Positions 54,917 through 62,750 of a stretch of DNA of 64,000 bases are shown here, one piece after another (position 1 is the stretch's first letter; each line of letters opens with the position of its first letter). The notes beneath the pieces are model-generated. The model did no database searches. It was not told the DNA's origin and worked only from the letters and a program-made list of their open reading frames with translations. The stretch lies in assembly GCA_947496145.1 (NCBI GenBank), contig CANMBS010000003.1, positions 1 through 64,000 on the forward strand, in the 5' to 3' direction. Both the position numbers and the translations under genes were made by a program. The DNA is from an uncultured Pseudovibrio sp. (lineage in GTDB: Bacteria; Pseudomonadota; Alphaproteobacteria; Rhizobiales; Stappiaceae).

Positions 54917-56695
54917 TTAAGCAAGCTCAGCTGCATCGAAAGCAAGAATTGCTTCAGCGGCGCCAGTAACGTCGTCTTTGAGTGGCGCACTTTCGCCCAG
55001 CACGGTTTCTGCAAAGCTGCGTGCCATCAGGTAGCGAGACTTCTTAAGTGCTTCCGGTGCGCTCTTGGATGCCAGTGCACCTTTTGCGAGAAGACCCGCT
55101 CCCAATGTGATGCCTGCCAGACGCAGGTAGGGCGTGGCCCCTGCCAGTGCTTCAGGTATTTTGCCATCAGCTTGTGCTGTAAGCAGCCATTCAGTTGCGG
55201 TTTCAAGGTCCGCAATAGCCGCATCAAGCTTTGGACCTAACTCGCCCAGCTCACCGGTGTTATCAGCATTGACGCTGGCTGCGATCTCTTTGATCTCGTT
55301 GATCAAGGAGCGAATTTGATCACCGCCGGACATGGGCAGCTTGCGCATAACAAGGTCGATGGACTGAATGCCATTGGTGCCTTCATAGATCGGAGCAATG
55401 CGTGCATCACGCAGATGCTGTGCGGCACCGGTTTCTTCAATGAAACCCATACCGCCGTGGACCTGAACGCCAAGAGAGGCCACATCCAAACCGAAATCGG
55501 TAGAAAGAGCCTTTGCGATTGGGGTCAGCAGCCCGCCTCGTTCTGCCCAGAACTTCTTCTGCTGTGCATCTGGCGCAGCTTTCGCCATATCCAGAGCATG
55601 AGCACAAGCGTAACAAATGGCACGAGCAACCTGTGTCTGCGACTTCATGGAAAGAAGTGTACGCTTGATGTCCGGATGAACTGCAATCGGGTCCATGCCT
55701 TCGGTTTTGGAACCAACACCGCGACCTTGCTTACGATCTAAAGAGTATGCCAATGCTTCCTGAAAGGCGCGTTCTGCAATGCCGAGCCCCTGCACGCCCA
55801 CTGCAAGGCGAGCGTTGTTCATCATGGTAAACATACAGGCAAGGCCCTTGTTTTCTTCACCAATCAGCCAGCCGATTGCACCACCATTATCGCCATAGGA
55901 CATGGTGCAGGTTGGTGAGCCATGGATGCCGAGCTTATGTTCGAGGCCTGCAACGGTCACATCGTTCTTGTCACCTATACTGCCATCATCATTGACGAAG
56001 TATTTTGGCACGGCAAACAGTGAGATACCGCGAGTACCAGCTGGTGCATCCGGCAAGCGAGCCAGCACCAGATGAATCACGTTGTCGGTCATATCGTGAT
56101 CACCATAGGTGATGAAAATCTTCTGACCAGAGATTTTGTAGGAGCCGTCCCCGACAGGTTCCGCTTTTGCACGCAGGGCATTGAGGTCAGAGCCTGCCTG
56201 CGGCTCTGTCAGGTTCATGGTGCCGGTCCACTCACCACTTGTGAGCTTTTCCAGATACTTTGCCTTCAGCTCAGGCGAGCCATGCTTTTCAATTGCTTCC
56301 ACCGCCCCGGTTGTGAGTGTGGGGCATAAAGTGAAGGCCATATTGCCAGAGTTCCACATTTCAAAAACTGCAACATGCAGCAGGTTTGGAAGGCCCTGCC
56401 CACCAAACTCAGGATCGCCTGTGAGCGCATTCCAACCGCCCTCACGCCAACGGGTGTAAACTTCTTTCCAACCCGGGGAGGTTTTCACGCTGCCGTTGAT
56501 CAGCCGCGCAGGGTTTTCATCTCCCACCCGGTTGAGAGGTGCGATTTCTTCTTCTGCAAACTTAGCTGCTTCGCTCAGAATAGCCTCGATCAGATCATCT
56601 GAGAGCTCTTCGTTTCCGGGCTGCGCCTGTAGTTGTCCCAGTCCTGCAACTTCTTTCAGTGTGAATGCAATTTCACTTATCGGTGCGCGATACAT
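54917..56695 (-). CDS. Acyl-CoA dehydrogenase, long (about 590-residue) form
   Basis: A 592-residue flavoenzyme that oxidises an acyl-CoA at the alpha-beta bond. MNLTEPQAGSDL and ITYGDHDM are in the FAD-binding middle domain, GVQVHGGMGFIEETGAAQHLRDARI is the C-terminal signature, and an additional C-terminal domain of about 120 residues is present. This is the length class of DmdC-like and related dehydrogenases rather than the 380-residue beta-oxidation type. It is first in a three-gene minus-strand group. Substrate unknown. Confidence 0.93.
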   Translation of the reverse strand: MYRAPISEIAFTLKEVAGLGQLQAQPGNEELSDDLIEAILSEAAKFAEEEIAPLNRVGDENPARLINGSVKTSPGWKEVYTRWREGGWNALTGDPEFGGQGLPNLLHVAVFEMWNSGNMAFTLCPTLTTGAVEAIEKHGSPELKAKYLEKLTSGEWTGTMNLTEPQAGSDLNALRAKAEPVGDGSYKISGQKIFITYGDHDMTDNVIHLVLARLPDAPAGTRGISLFAVPKYFVNDDGSIGDKNDVTVAGLEHKLGIHGSPTCTMSYGDNGGAIGWLIGEENKGLACMFTMMNNARLAVGVQGLGIAERAFQEALAYSLDRKQGRGVGSKTEGMDPIAVHPDIKRTLLSMKSQTQVARAICYACAHALDMAKAAPDAQQKKFWAERGGLLTPIAKALSTDFGLDVASLGVQVHGGMGFIEETGAAQHLRDARIAPIYEGTNGIQSIDLVMRKLPMSGGDQIRSLINEIKEIAASVNADNTGELGELGPKLDAAIADLETATEWLLTAQADGKIPEALAGATPYLRLAGITLGAGLLAKGALASKSAPEALKKSRYLMARSFAETVLGESAPLKDDVTGAAEAILAFDAAELA

Positions 56696-57072
56696 ATTTA
56701 ATATTCCTCCCTTTCTGAAGATCTGGCCGTCGCTCGGATGCGTTCACCTGCTTCAGAAATGTGCTTTGAGTATCTACGAGAGAACTTCACCCCGCCTTTT
56801 CACTCGTACCTACCCTAGTGCTTTCGCGTATTCTGAGCGGAAAACCAATATGCACTTTTGTGGGATACGCCTTGCAAGAGTGCGCAGCACCATCAAAAAC
56901 CAGCTCACATTGCTCAGAAAACGCCTTAGCGACTTGACGAATTGGCATTTGCCTATCAAAAGGCCGCTACAGAACTTTTCCTGTTTGGGACAGTAGTGGG
57001 ATTAACCTATACGTCAAGCATCCCTTTGAGGCAGGTGCCCCCCTACATTCGTCTAGGTAAGAAAGAAAAGGT
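56696..57072. other. Divergent intergenic region
   Basis: 377 bp between the acyl-CoA dehydrogenase and the Sua5-type gene. It should hold two promoters; I see no clear box, hairpin or RNA gene. Confidence 0.4.
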
Positions 57073-58062
57073 ATGAAAGTCTGGCGTTTGAACCCATCTG
57101 ATACTCAGCTTGAAGGCACACAAATTTTTAGTGATGTCTGCGAAGCGCTGACTGATGGCAAGCTGGTCGCCATTCCTACCGAGACAGTGTACGGGCTGGC
57201 AGCTGATGCAACCAACGGCAAAGCCTGTGCTGGTATTTACAAGGCGAAGGGACGGCCAAGCTTCAACCCTCTCATTGCTCATGTAGATGGGCTGGAAGCG
57301 GCGCAGACCCACGCCTTTTTTGATGAACGTGCACTCAAGCTGGCTGAAGCCTTCTGGCCCGGACCGCTTACTCTGGTTTTACCTAAGCGGCTAACCAGCC
57401 CTGTTTCTGATCTGGCCGTTGCTGGTCTGGAGACAATTGCCCTGCGGGTTCCGCGTTCTGAGGTTATGCGGGCACTTTGTAAGTCCACAGGACGGCCTCT
57501 TGCCGCTCCTTCCGCCAATCTTTCAGGGCGGATCAGCGGGACAACTGCACAAGATGTTATCGACGATCTGGGAGAACACCTGTCTTATCTCATCGATTCC
57601 GGTGCGACCCCGGTTGGAGTTGAATCAACGATTGTCTCGCTCATTGGTGAGCGCCCTACTTTGTTGCGCCCGGGCGGCCTTGCTCGTGAAGAAATCGAAG
57701 CAGTGCTTGGTGAACCACTTGTGCGCGGCGGAACGAATGACAGTGCCCCGATCTCCCCGGGCATGCTCACGTCGCATTATGCACCCAATGCCCATATTCG
57801 CCTGAACGCAACTGATGTGGCTGCCGGAGAGGCGCTGATCACCTTTGGCACGTCTCTTCCTGAAGGTGCTGACAGAGCGGCAAGGCTTGTATCCTTAAGC
57901 GACTCAGAAGATTTGAGTGAGGCAGCTGCACGCCTGTTTACGGCTCTGCGCGAAGCTGATCTTGGAAAAAACGGCAAAATTGCCGTTATGCCTGTTCCTC
58001 ATTATGGGTTGGGTGAAGCAATCAATGACCGGCTTGCTCGTGCTGCAGCTCCACGCGACTAA
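57073..58062 (+). CDS. L-threonylcarbamoyladenylate synthase (Sua5/YrdC type)
   Basis: Makes threonylcarbamoyl-AMP for the t6A modification of ANN-decoding tRNAs. The YrdC domain (about 15-205) has VAIPTETVYGLAADA, KAKGRPSFNPLIAH, WPGPLTLVLP, RVPRSEVMRAL and APSANLSGRISGT. A linker with SPGMLTSHYAPNA leads to the C-terminal Sua5 domain (about 225-329). This two-domain form is usual in alphaproteobacteria. Confidence 0.95.
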   Translation: MKVWRLNPSDTQLEGTQIFSDVCEALTDGKLVAIPTETVYGLAADATNGKACAGIYKAKGRPSFNPLIAHVDGLEAAQTHAFFDERALKLAEAFWPGPLTLVLPKRLTSPVSDLAVAGLETIALRVPRSEVMRALCKSTGRPLAAPSANLSGRISGTTAQDVIDDLGEHLSYLIDSGATPVGVESTIVSLIGERPTLLRPGGLAREEIEAVLGEPLVRGGTNDSAPISPGMLTSHYAPNAHIRLNATDVAAGEALITFGTSLPEGADRAARLVSLSDSEDLSEAAARLFTALREADLGKNGKIAVMPVPHYGLGEAINDRLARAAAPRD

Positions 58063-58194
58063 TTTTCTTTGAAGAGTATGACGAAGGAAAGCATTCTACT
58101 CTTTTCTTCCTATTACTATTAGATTGCTACAGTCCATCTGCTTTAAGGCGAAGGATAACTACCCCTGATTACTTTGGGTTTATTGAGAAAATTC

Positions 58195-58208
58195 TTGCAT
58201 TTATGCAA
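58195..58208. promoter_or_regulatory. Short palindrome TTGCAT-TT-ATGCAA
   Basis: A perfect 6-bp inverted repeat with a 2-base centre, in the gap after the Sua5-type gene and about 150 bp before two terminator-like hairpins. It resembles the half-sites of the metal-regulator site at 48940, but this link is tentative. Confidence 0.35.
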
Positions 58209-58239
58209 CACTCGCAGATTAGCTGATACTATTTTCAGA

Positions 58240-58415
58240 TTATACCTACCTGTTTATGGGGGTAGCTGAGCATAAATCGCGTGCAAATTTTCAAAATCCG
58301 CCCGATATTACAATCATGTATTTCTTAGAGATGCAGCGGACCTCCCCCACGAGCAACACGGTTTGCTCGCACCTTTATCCGAGGCTGTGTGGCTCACACA
58401 CACCTCGGATTTTTC
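58240..58415 (+). ncRNA. Candidate small RNA with C-rich loop and terminator
   Basis: Two consecutive hairpins, CGAGCA/TGCTCG (58350-58369) and ATCCGAGG/CCTCGGAT (58377-58410) with a further GTGTG/CACAC pair inside, end in a T-run (58411-58415). Just upstream is CCTCCCCC (58341-58348), an anti-Shine-Dalgarno-like stretch of the kind seen in alphaproteobacterial trans-acting sRNAs. No gene precedes the terminator for 280 bp. The 5' end is a guess: TATACC at 58241 could be a -10 element. Confidence 0.45.
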
Positions 58416-58455
58416 TTATGAATTTCGTTTTTGCAATCTGAGGCGGCGGAAAATC

Positions 58456-58575
58456 ATGTCCATGGACGGGCATCTCATCCCAATTGCCAAGATAAACCAG
58501 CTGCTCCTGCGATTGACAGAGTACCCAGCAATGTGGCGATCTATACTTACATCGCCCAGATCCTCTCTTGATTGA
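58456..58575 (+). CDS. Possible small protein of 39 residues
   Basis: ATG 58456 follows a purine-rich GAGGCGGCGGAAAATC and opens a 39-residue frame containing GHLIPIAKINQLLLRLTEYP. There is no family similarity I recognise and no membrane segment. It fills part of an otherwise empty gap before the HDAC-family gene. Confidence 0.25.
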   Translation: MSMDGHLIPIAKINQLLLRLTEYPAMWRSILTSPRSSLD

Positions 58576-58643
58576 TGTCAGGTGTCACTATCTACCGGTT
58601 TTATGTGTTGTGCGCCTGATTTCGTTTTTACGGGTAAAATAAC

Positions 58644-59573
58644 TTGAGTACTTTGCTGCTGCATCATCAGGCTTTTTTAAATCATTTGACGCCGCTGGGT
58701 CATCCAGAACGCCCTGACCGCCTGCGCGCGATCGATCGTATGCTGGAAAACGAGCGGTTCTTTATGCTGGACCGGGACATCGCACCGTTTGGAACCTTTC
58801 AGGACATTGCACGGGCACACAGCTCTGATTACATCAACTCGATTCATAATATGAATCCAGAGGATGGGCTGGTTGATTTTGCTCCGGACACCAACATGTC
58901 ACCGGGTAGCTGGGAGGCTGCCATGCGGGCTGTCGGTGGTGCGACCCGTTGTGTGGACGAAGTGATGGGCAAGCGGGTTTCAAACGCCTTTGCTGCGTGC
59001 CGTCCTCCTGGTCACCATGCAGAGACCGCTGTGACCTCCGGCTTCTGCCTGTTTAACAATGCTGCTATTGCGGCCCGTTATGCACAGGAGACCTACGGTC
59101 TTGAACGAGTTGCCATTATGGATTTTGACGTACATCACGGCAACGGAACACAGGAAATCTTCTGGAATGACCCAACCGTTATGTATGCATCCACTCATCA
59201 AATGCCACTGTTTCCCGGTACAGGCGCAGTCAATGAGACGGGCGAGCACAACACAATTGTGAACGCCCCGCTTGCAGCAGGAGATAACGGAACGCAGTTT
59301 CGCGAGGCCATGGATTATGTGGTGTTGCCACGCATTCGTGATTTTTCTCCAGACCTGATCATAATCTCCGCTGGCTTTGACGGACATGAGCGCGATCCGC
59401 TTGGGGGCCTGCGCCTGACAGAGCTGGATTTTGCGTGGGCGACCCGCAAGCTCATTGAAGTTGCTGATGAGCGATGTGACGGGCGCGTGGTTTCCCTATT
59501 AGAAGGGGGGTATGATCTGGAAGGCCTTGCGCGATCCGCTGCTGCTCATGTAATGACATTGATGGATTACTAA
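58644..59573 (+). CDS. Histone deacetylase family protein
   Basis: A 309-residue zinc amidohydrolase of the class II HDAC/acetoin-utilisation type. [12 protein letters not shown] near the start, CRPPGHHAE (tandem histidines), [15 protein letters not shown] (zinc-binding Asp-His), [14 protein letters not shown] (second zinc Asp) and [11 protein letters not shown] are all conserved. It may deacetylate polyamines or lysine side chains. The start is TTG 58644; no upstream ATG fits. It lies next to xseB and dxs, a common alphaproteobacterial grouping. Confidence 0.93.
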   Translation: MSTLLLHHQAFLNHLTPLGHPERPDRLRAIDRMLENERFFMLDRDIAPFGTFQDIARAHSSDYINSIHNMNPEDGLVDFAPDTNMSPGSWEAAMRAVGGATRCVDEVMGKRVSNAFAACRPPGHHAETAVTSGFCLFNNAAIAARYAQETYGLERVAIMDFDVHHGNGTQEIFWNDPTVMYASTHQMPLFPGTGAVNETGEHNTIVNAPLAAGDNGTQFREAMDYVVLPRIRDFSPDLIIISAGFDGHERDPLGGLRLTELDFAWATRKLIEVADERCDGRVVSLLEGGYDLEGLARSAAAHVMTLMDY

Positions 59574-59611
59574 TCGGGAGCCTTTGCTCCCTACTGCGCG
59601 AGGACGTTTTG

Positions 59612-59860
59612 GTGACAGAAGAGGCAACTGGTTCTATTGAAAACCTGAGCTTTGAGCAGGCACTTGCTGAGCTGGAAGGCATAGTTCGCAATCTGGAGCA
59701 GGGCAGCGTCCCGCTTGAAAAGAGTATTGAACTCTATGCCCGCGGCGAAGCTTTACGCGAAAAATGCGACGGGCTTTTAAAGGCAGCAGAAGAGAAGGTG
59801 GAGAAAATCCAGATGAACTCTGCTGGTGCTGCAACAGGCACCGAAGCGCTGGATAGCTAA
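59612..59860 (+). CDS. xseB: Exodeoxyribonuclease VII small subunit
   Basis: An 82-residue, highly helical subunit of exonuclease VII, which degrades single-stranded DNA with XseA. The signature [20 protein letters not shown] and the [18 protein letters not shown] segment are characteristic. GTG 59612 has AGGACG upstream; TTG 59609 is a possible start one codon earlier. It is 38 bp after the HDAC-family gene. Confidence 0.94.
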   Translation: MTEEATGSIENLSFEQALAELEGIVRNLEQGSVPLEKSIELYARGEALREKCDGLLKAAEEKVEKIQMNSAGAATGTEALDS

Positions 59861-60341
59861 AACCAGCATATCCTGATGAAAAGCAGTCTCGCTCTGTTTC
59901 CGTAAATGAGGCGAGCTGCTTTGTGTACCGGTTCTGCTGACAGCTGCTTTCCACTTTAGCCAGAACGATACAAAATCGGACCAAAGCGCTTTTGTGACCG
60001 CCAGCTGATATCCCGTGATCTGTCTTTTCAACAGCCCCCATGAGACACATCAATCACTGCACACACTCAGATACAGAAATTTATTGCTGTTTCGCGATCG
60101 GATCCTTCGATAAAAATCATTAGTTAATTAACTAACTAAGACAACCTTTCTCGAAAATTCTCGATTCACTACCTTAGATTTTTTACAAGCATAGAATTAA
60201 ACAATACTTAGTTGGATATTTTTCTCAGACTATTATTTGATAGATAAAAATACAAAAAATACCGGTATCGGTATAACTGACCGTTTGGTCTAGTTTTAAT
60301 CAGTAAGTATTCTTCAAATATGAAGCACTATTGGCAAAGCT
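59861..60341. other. Intergenic region after xseB
   Basis: A hairpin AAAGCAG-t-CTCGC with GCGAG-CTGCTTT (59880-59922) may end the xseB transcript. Further on are a 16-bp perfect palindrome TTAGTTAATTAACTAA (60120-60135) and a GACC-GTTT-GGTC palindrome (see separately). No coding frame is supported. In many relatives ispA occupies this position; it is absent here. Confidence 0.55.
60274..60295. promoter_or_regulatory. Operator-like palindrome AACTGACC-GTTT-GGTC-t-AGTT
   Basis: Arms AACTGACC and GGTC-t-AGTT match apart from one bulged T. The core GACC-N4-GGTC resembles operators of TetR-type repressors. No regulator gene is adjacent. Confidence 0.35.
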
Positions 60342-60458
60342 AAAAAAAAGGGGGCTACGAAAACCGTAGCCCCAAGTCGATCACTGTGCACGTGGCCCCA
60401 TCGACCACATATTCGACATAGGACGTTTCGTCGCAGATTGCATCACCCCATGGGGTGA
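60342..60458 (-). ncRNA. Candidate small RNA with four hairpins and a poly-U tail
   Basis: On the minus strand, in order: palindrome TCACCCCA/TGGGGTGA (60443-60458), hairpin GACG-AAA-CGTC (60422-60432), hairpin GTCGAT/ATCGAC (60376-60405) and terminator GGGGCTACG/CGTAGCCCC (60351-60373) followed by eight T residues. No protein gene lies upstream on this strand within the gap, so the terminator points to a short independent RNA of about 110-140 bases. A 12-codon frame within it (60381-60419) has no ribosome site. Confidence 0.55.
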
Positions 60459-60599
60459 CAAAACAGCAATTAATACGGGCAAACTGAAAAAAATACGTTC
60501 TCCTACCCTATTGACATGAGATTCTGTAAACTAAGCCCGTAAATGGTCTAGCATAAACAACCAATATTTCGTGACAGGCAATTGCGTCGTGCCCGACCT

Positions 60600-60608
60600 T
60601 GCTATAAT
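60600..60608 (+). promoter_or_regulatory. Likely dxs promoter (extended -10)
   Basis: TGCTATAAT at 60600-60608 is a perfect extended -10 element 112 bp before the dxs ATG. A weak -35 (TTGCGT at 60582) sits 15 bp upstream. The extended -10 could compensate. Confidence 0.55.
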
Positions 60609-60719
60609 CGTGGTCCTTAAACGGAAAATGGTCTTATCGGTCATAATTTTGAACATATGCCGTGCTCGGATCACGCCGTATTACGCTGCCAGATAGTCAA
60701 AAGACTCAAGAAGACCCAA

Positions 60720-62621
60720 ATGTCCCTGTTAGATCAAATTCATAATCCTTCTGATCTCAAAAAGGTCCCTGAAGACCGCCTTCAGCAAGTCGCTGAAGAG
60801 TTGCGAGAAGAAATGGTTGATGCTGTTTCCGTCACGGGCGGGCATTTAGGTGCTGGTCTGGGTGTGGTTGAGCTGACAGTTGCGCTCCATCATGTATTTG
60901 ATACCCCCAAAGACCGTCTGATCTGGGATGTGGGACACCAATGCTATCCGCATAAAATTCTGACTGAGCGCAAAGAACGCATACGTACATTGCGTCAGGG
61001 CGGTGGCCTTAGTGGCTTTACCAAACGTGCTGAGAGTGAATACGATCCTTTTGGAGCTGGCCATTCGTCCACTTCAATTTCTGCCGGACTTGGCATGGCC
61101 GTGGCGCGCGACCTCGCTGGTAGCGATAACAATGTAATTGCTGTGATTGGTGACGGGGCTATGTCCGCTGGCATGGCCTATGAAGCCATGAACAATGCTG
61201 GGGCACTGAATTCTCGTCTGATTGTTATTTTGAATGATAACGACATGTCGATTGCTCCGCCTGTTGGTGCCTTATCTGCGAGCCTTGCGCGTCTTGTCTC
61301 CGGTAAGACCTACAAGGGCTTTCGTGAAGCTGCAAAGCAGGTTGCCAGCGCTTTGCCAAAGCCATTGCAGGAAAAAGCAGCGCAGGCAGAAGAGTTTGCC
61401 CGCAGCTTCTTTACCGGCGGCACGCTGTTTGAAGAACTGGGCTTTTATTATGTCGGGCCGGTGGACGGTCACAACTTAGAACACCTGTTGCCAGTCCTGA
61501 AGAATGTTCGCGATGCGAAGGAAGGGCCGATCCTCGTTCATGTGGTGACACAAAAAGGCAAGGGTTACATGCCGGCGGAAAATGCCAGCAACAAGTATCA
61601 TGCTGTCGCTAAGTTTGATGTGGTGACTGGTGAACAGAGCAAGCCAAAGCCCAATGCCCCTGCTTATACCCGCGTTTTCGCCAATGCCTTGATTGAAGAG
61701 GCAAACAAAGACGACAAAATCGTTGGCGTTACTGCCGCAATGCCGGATGGCACCGGGCTGGACGTGTTTGAAAAAACTCACCCAACCCGCATGTTTGATG
61801 TGGGCATTGCAGAACAGCATGCCGTTACTTTTGCAGCGGGCCTCGCCTCTGAGGGCTTCAAGCCATTTTGTGCAATCTATTCGACTTTCCTGCAACGTGG
61901 ATACGATCAGGTTGTGCATGATGTAGCGATCCAGAGCCTTCCTGTGCGTTTCCCGATTGACCGTGCGGGACTGGTTGGCGCTGATGGGGCGACCCATGCA
62001 GGCTCCTTTGATACGGCCTTCCTTTCCTGCTTACCGGGGATGGTGGTTATGTCTCCGGGTGACGAAGCTGAGCTGGTGCATATGGTTTCCACTGCTGCTG
62101 CCTATGATGAAGGCCCGATTGCCTTCCGCTATCCGCGTGGTGAAGGCATTGGCATTGATCTGCCTGAAGCTGGCATCCCTCTTGAGATCGGCAAGGGCCG
62201 GATCGTGAAAGAAGGCACGAGCGTTGCCCTGCTCTCTTTTGGCGGACGCTTGCAGGAAGCTTTGAAAGCAGCAGACACTTTAGATGCCGCAGGCCTTTCA
62301 ACAACTGTTGCAGATGCCCGCTTTGCCAAGCCGCTGGACACTGACATGATTGGCCGCCTCGCAAAAGAGCATGATGTGCTGATCACAATCGAGGAAGGCT
62401 CAATTGGTGGGTTTGGAAGTCAGGTGCTTCAGTTCCTTTCTGACAATGCACTACTGGATGGCTCACTTAAAGTTCGCAGCATGATTCTTCCGGATGTATT
62501 TCAGGATCACGCAAAACCTGAAGCTATGTACGAGTTTGCGCGTCTTGATGCTTCCGGCATTGTACAGCGTGTATTCGAAGCCATTGGTAAAGCAGAGGAT
62601 TTACCGTTAAGACTGGCTTAG
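60720..62621 (+). CDS. dxs: 1-deoxy-D-xylulose-5-phosphate synthase
   Basis: First enzyme of the MEP isoprenoid pathway: condenses pyruvate and glyceraldehyde 3-phosphate using thiamine diphosphate. The chain is 633 residues from ATG 60720, which begins the family-like [16 protein letters not shown]. ThDP motifs are [18 protein letters not shown] (GDG..N), [16 protein letters not shown], and [17 protein letters not shown] with the catalytic glutamate. Upstream ispA is missing; downstream is an MFS gene. Confidence 0.97.
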   Translation: MSLLDQIHNPSDLKKVPEDRLQQVAEELREEMVDAVSVTGGHLGAGLGVVELTVALHHVFDTPKDRLIWDVGHQCYPHKILTERKERIRTLRQGGGLSGFTKRAESEYDPFGAGHSSTSISAGLGMAVARDLAGSDNNVIAVIGDGAMSAGMAYEAMNNAGALNSRLIVILNDNDMSIAPPVGALSASLARLVSGKTYKGFREAAKQVASALPKPLQEKAAQAEEFARSFFTGGTLFEELGFYYVGPVDGHNLEHLLPVLKNVRDAKEGPILVHVVTQKGKGYMPAENASNKYHAVAKFDVVTGEQSKPKPNAPAYTRVFANALIEEANKDDKIVGVTAAMPDGTGLDVFEKTHPTRMFDVGIAEQHAVTFAAGLASEGFKPFCAIYSTFLQRGYDQVVHDVAIQSLPVRFPIDRAGLVGADGATHAGSFDTAFLSCLPGMVVMSPGDEAELVHMVSTAAAYDEGPIAFRYPRGEGIGIDLPEAGIPLEIGKGRIVKEGTSVALLSFGGRLQEALKAADTLDAAGLSTTVADARFAKPLDTDMIGRLAKEHDVLITIEEGSIGGFGSQVLQFLSDNALLDGSLKVRSMILPDVFQDHAKPEAMYEFARLDASGIVQRVFEAIGKAEDLPLRLA

Positions 62622-62663
62622 AGTAAACTAATCTTGTTTATAACTCGGGAAAGCGCTCTGCAA

Positions 62664-62697
62664 GAGGCAGCTTTTGCTGCCTCCCCTCATTTTCTTT
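62664..62697 (+). terminator. Terminator-like hairpin after dxs
   Basis: GAGGCAGC and GCTGCCTC pair around TTTT, followed by CCCTCATTTTCTTTT. It lies 43 bp past the dxs stop and before the MFS gene. Confidence 0.6.
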
Positions 62698-62750
62698 TGG
62701 CAAATCATATGTAATTTGGTCATCAGTTACATCTCGTTGGCTGGTGTCCC

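Noticed and set aside
60381-60419. 12-codon leader peptide inside the minus-strand RNA candidate
   Set aside because: No ribosome site and no downstream gene on that strand to regulate.
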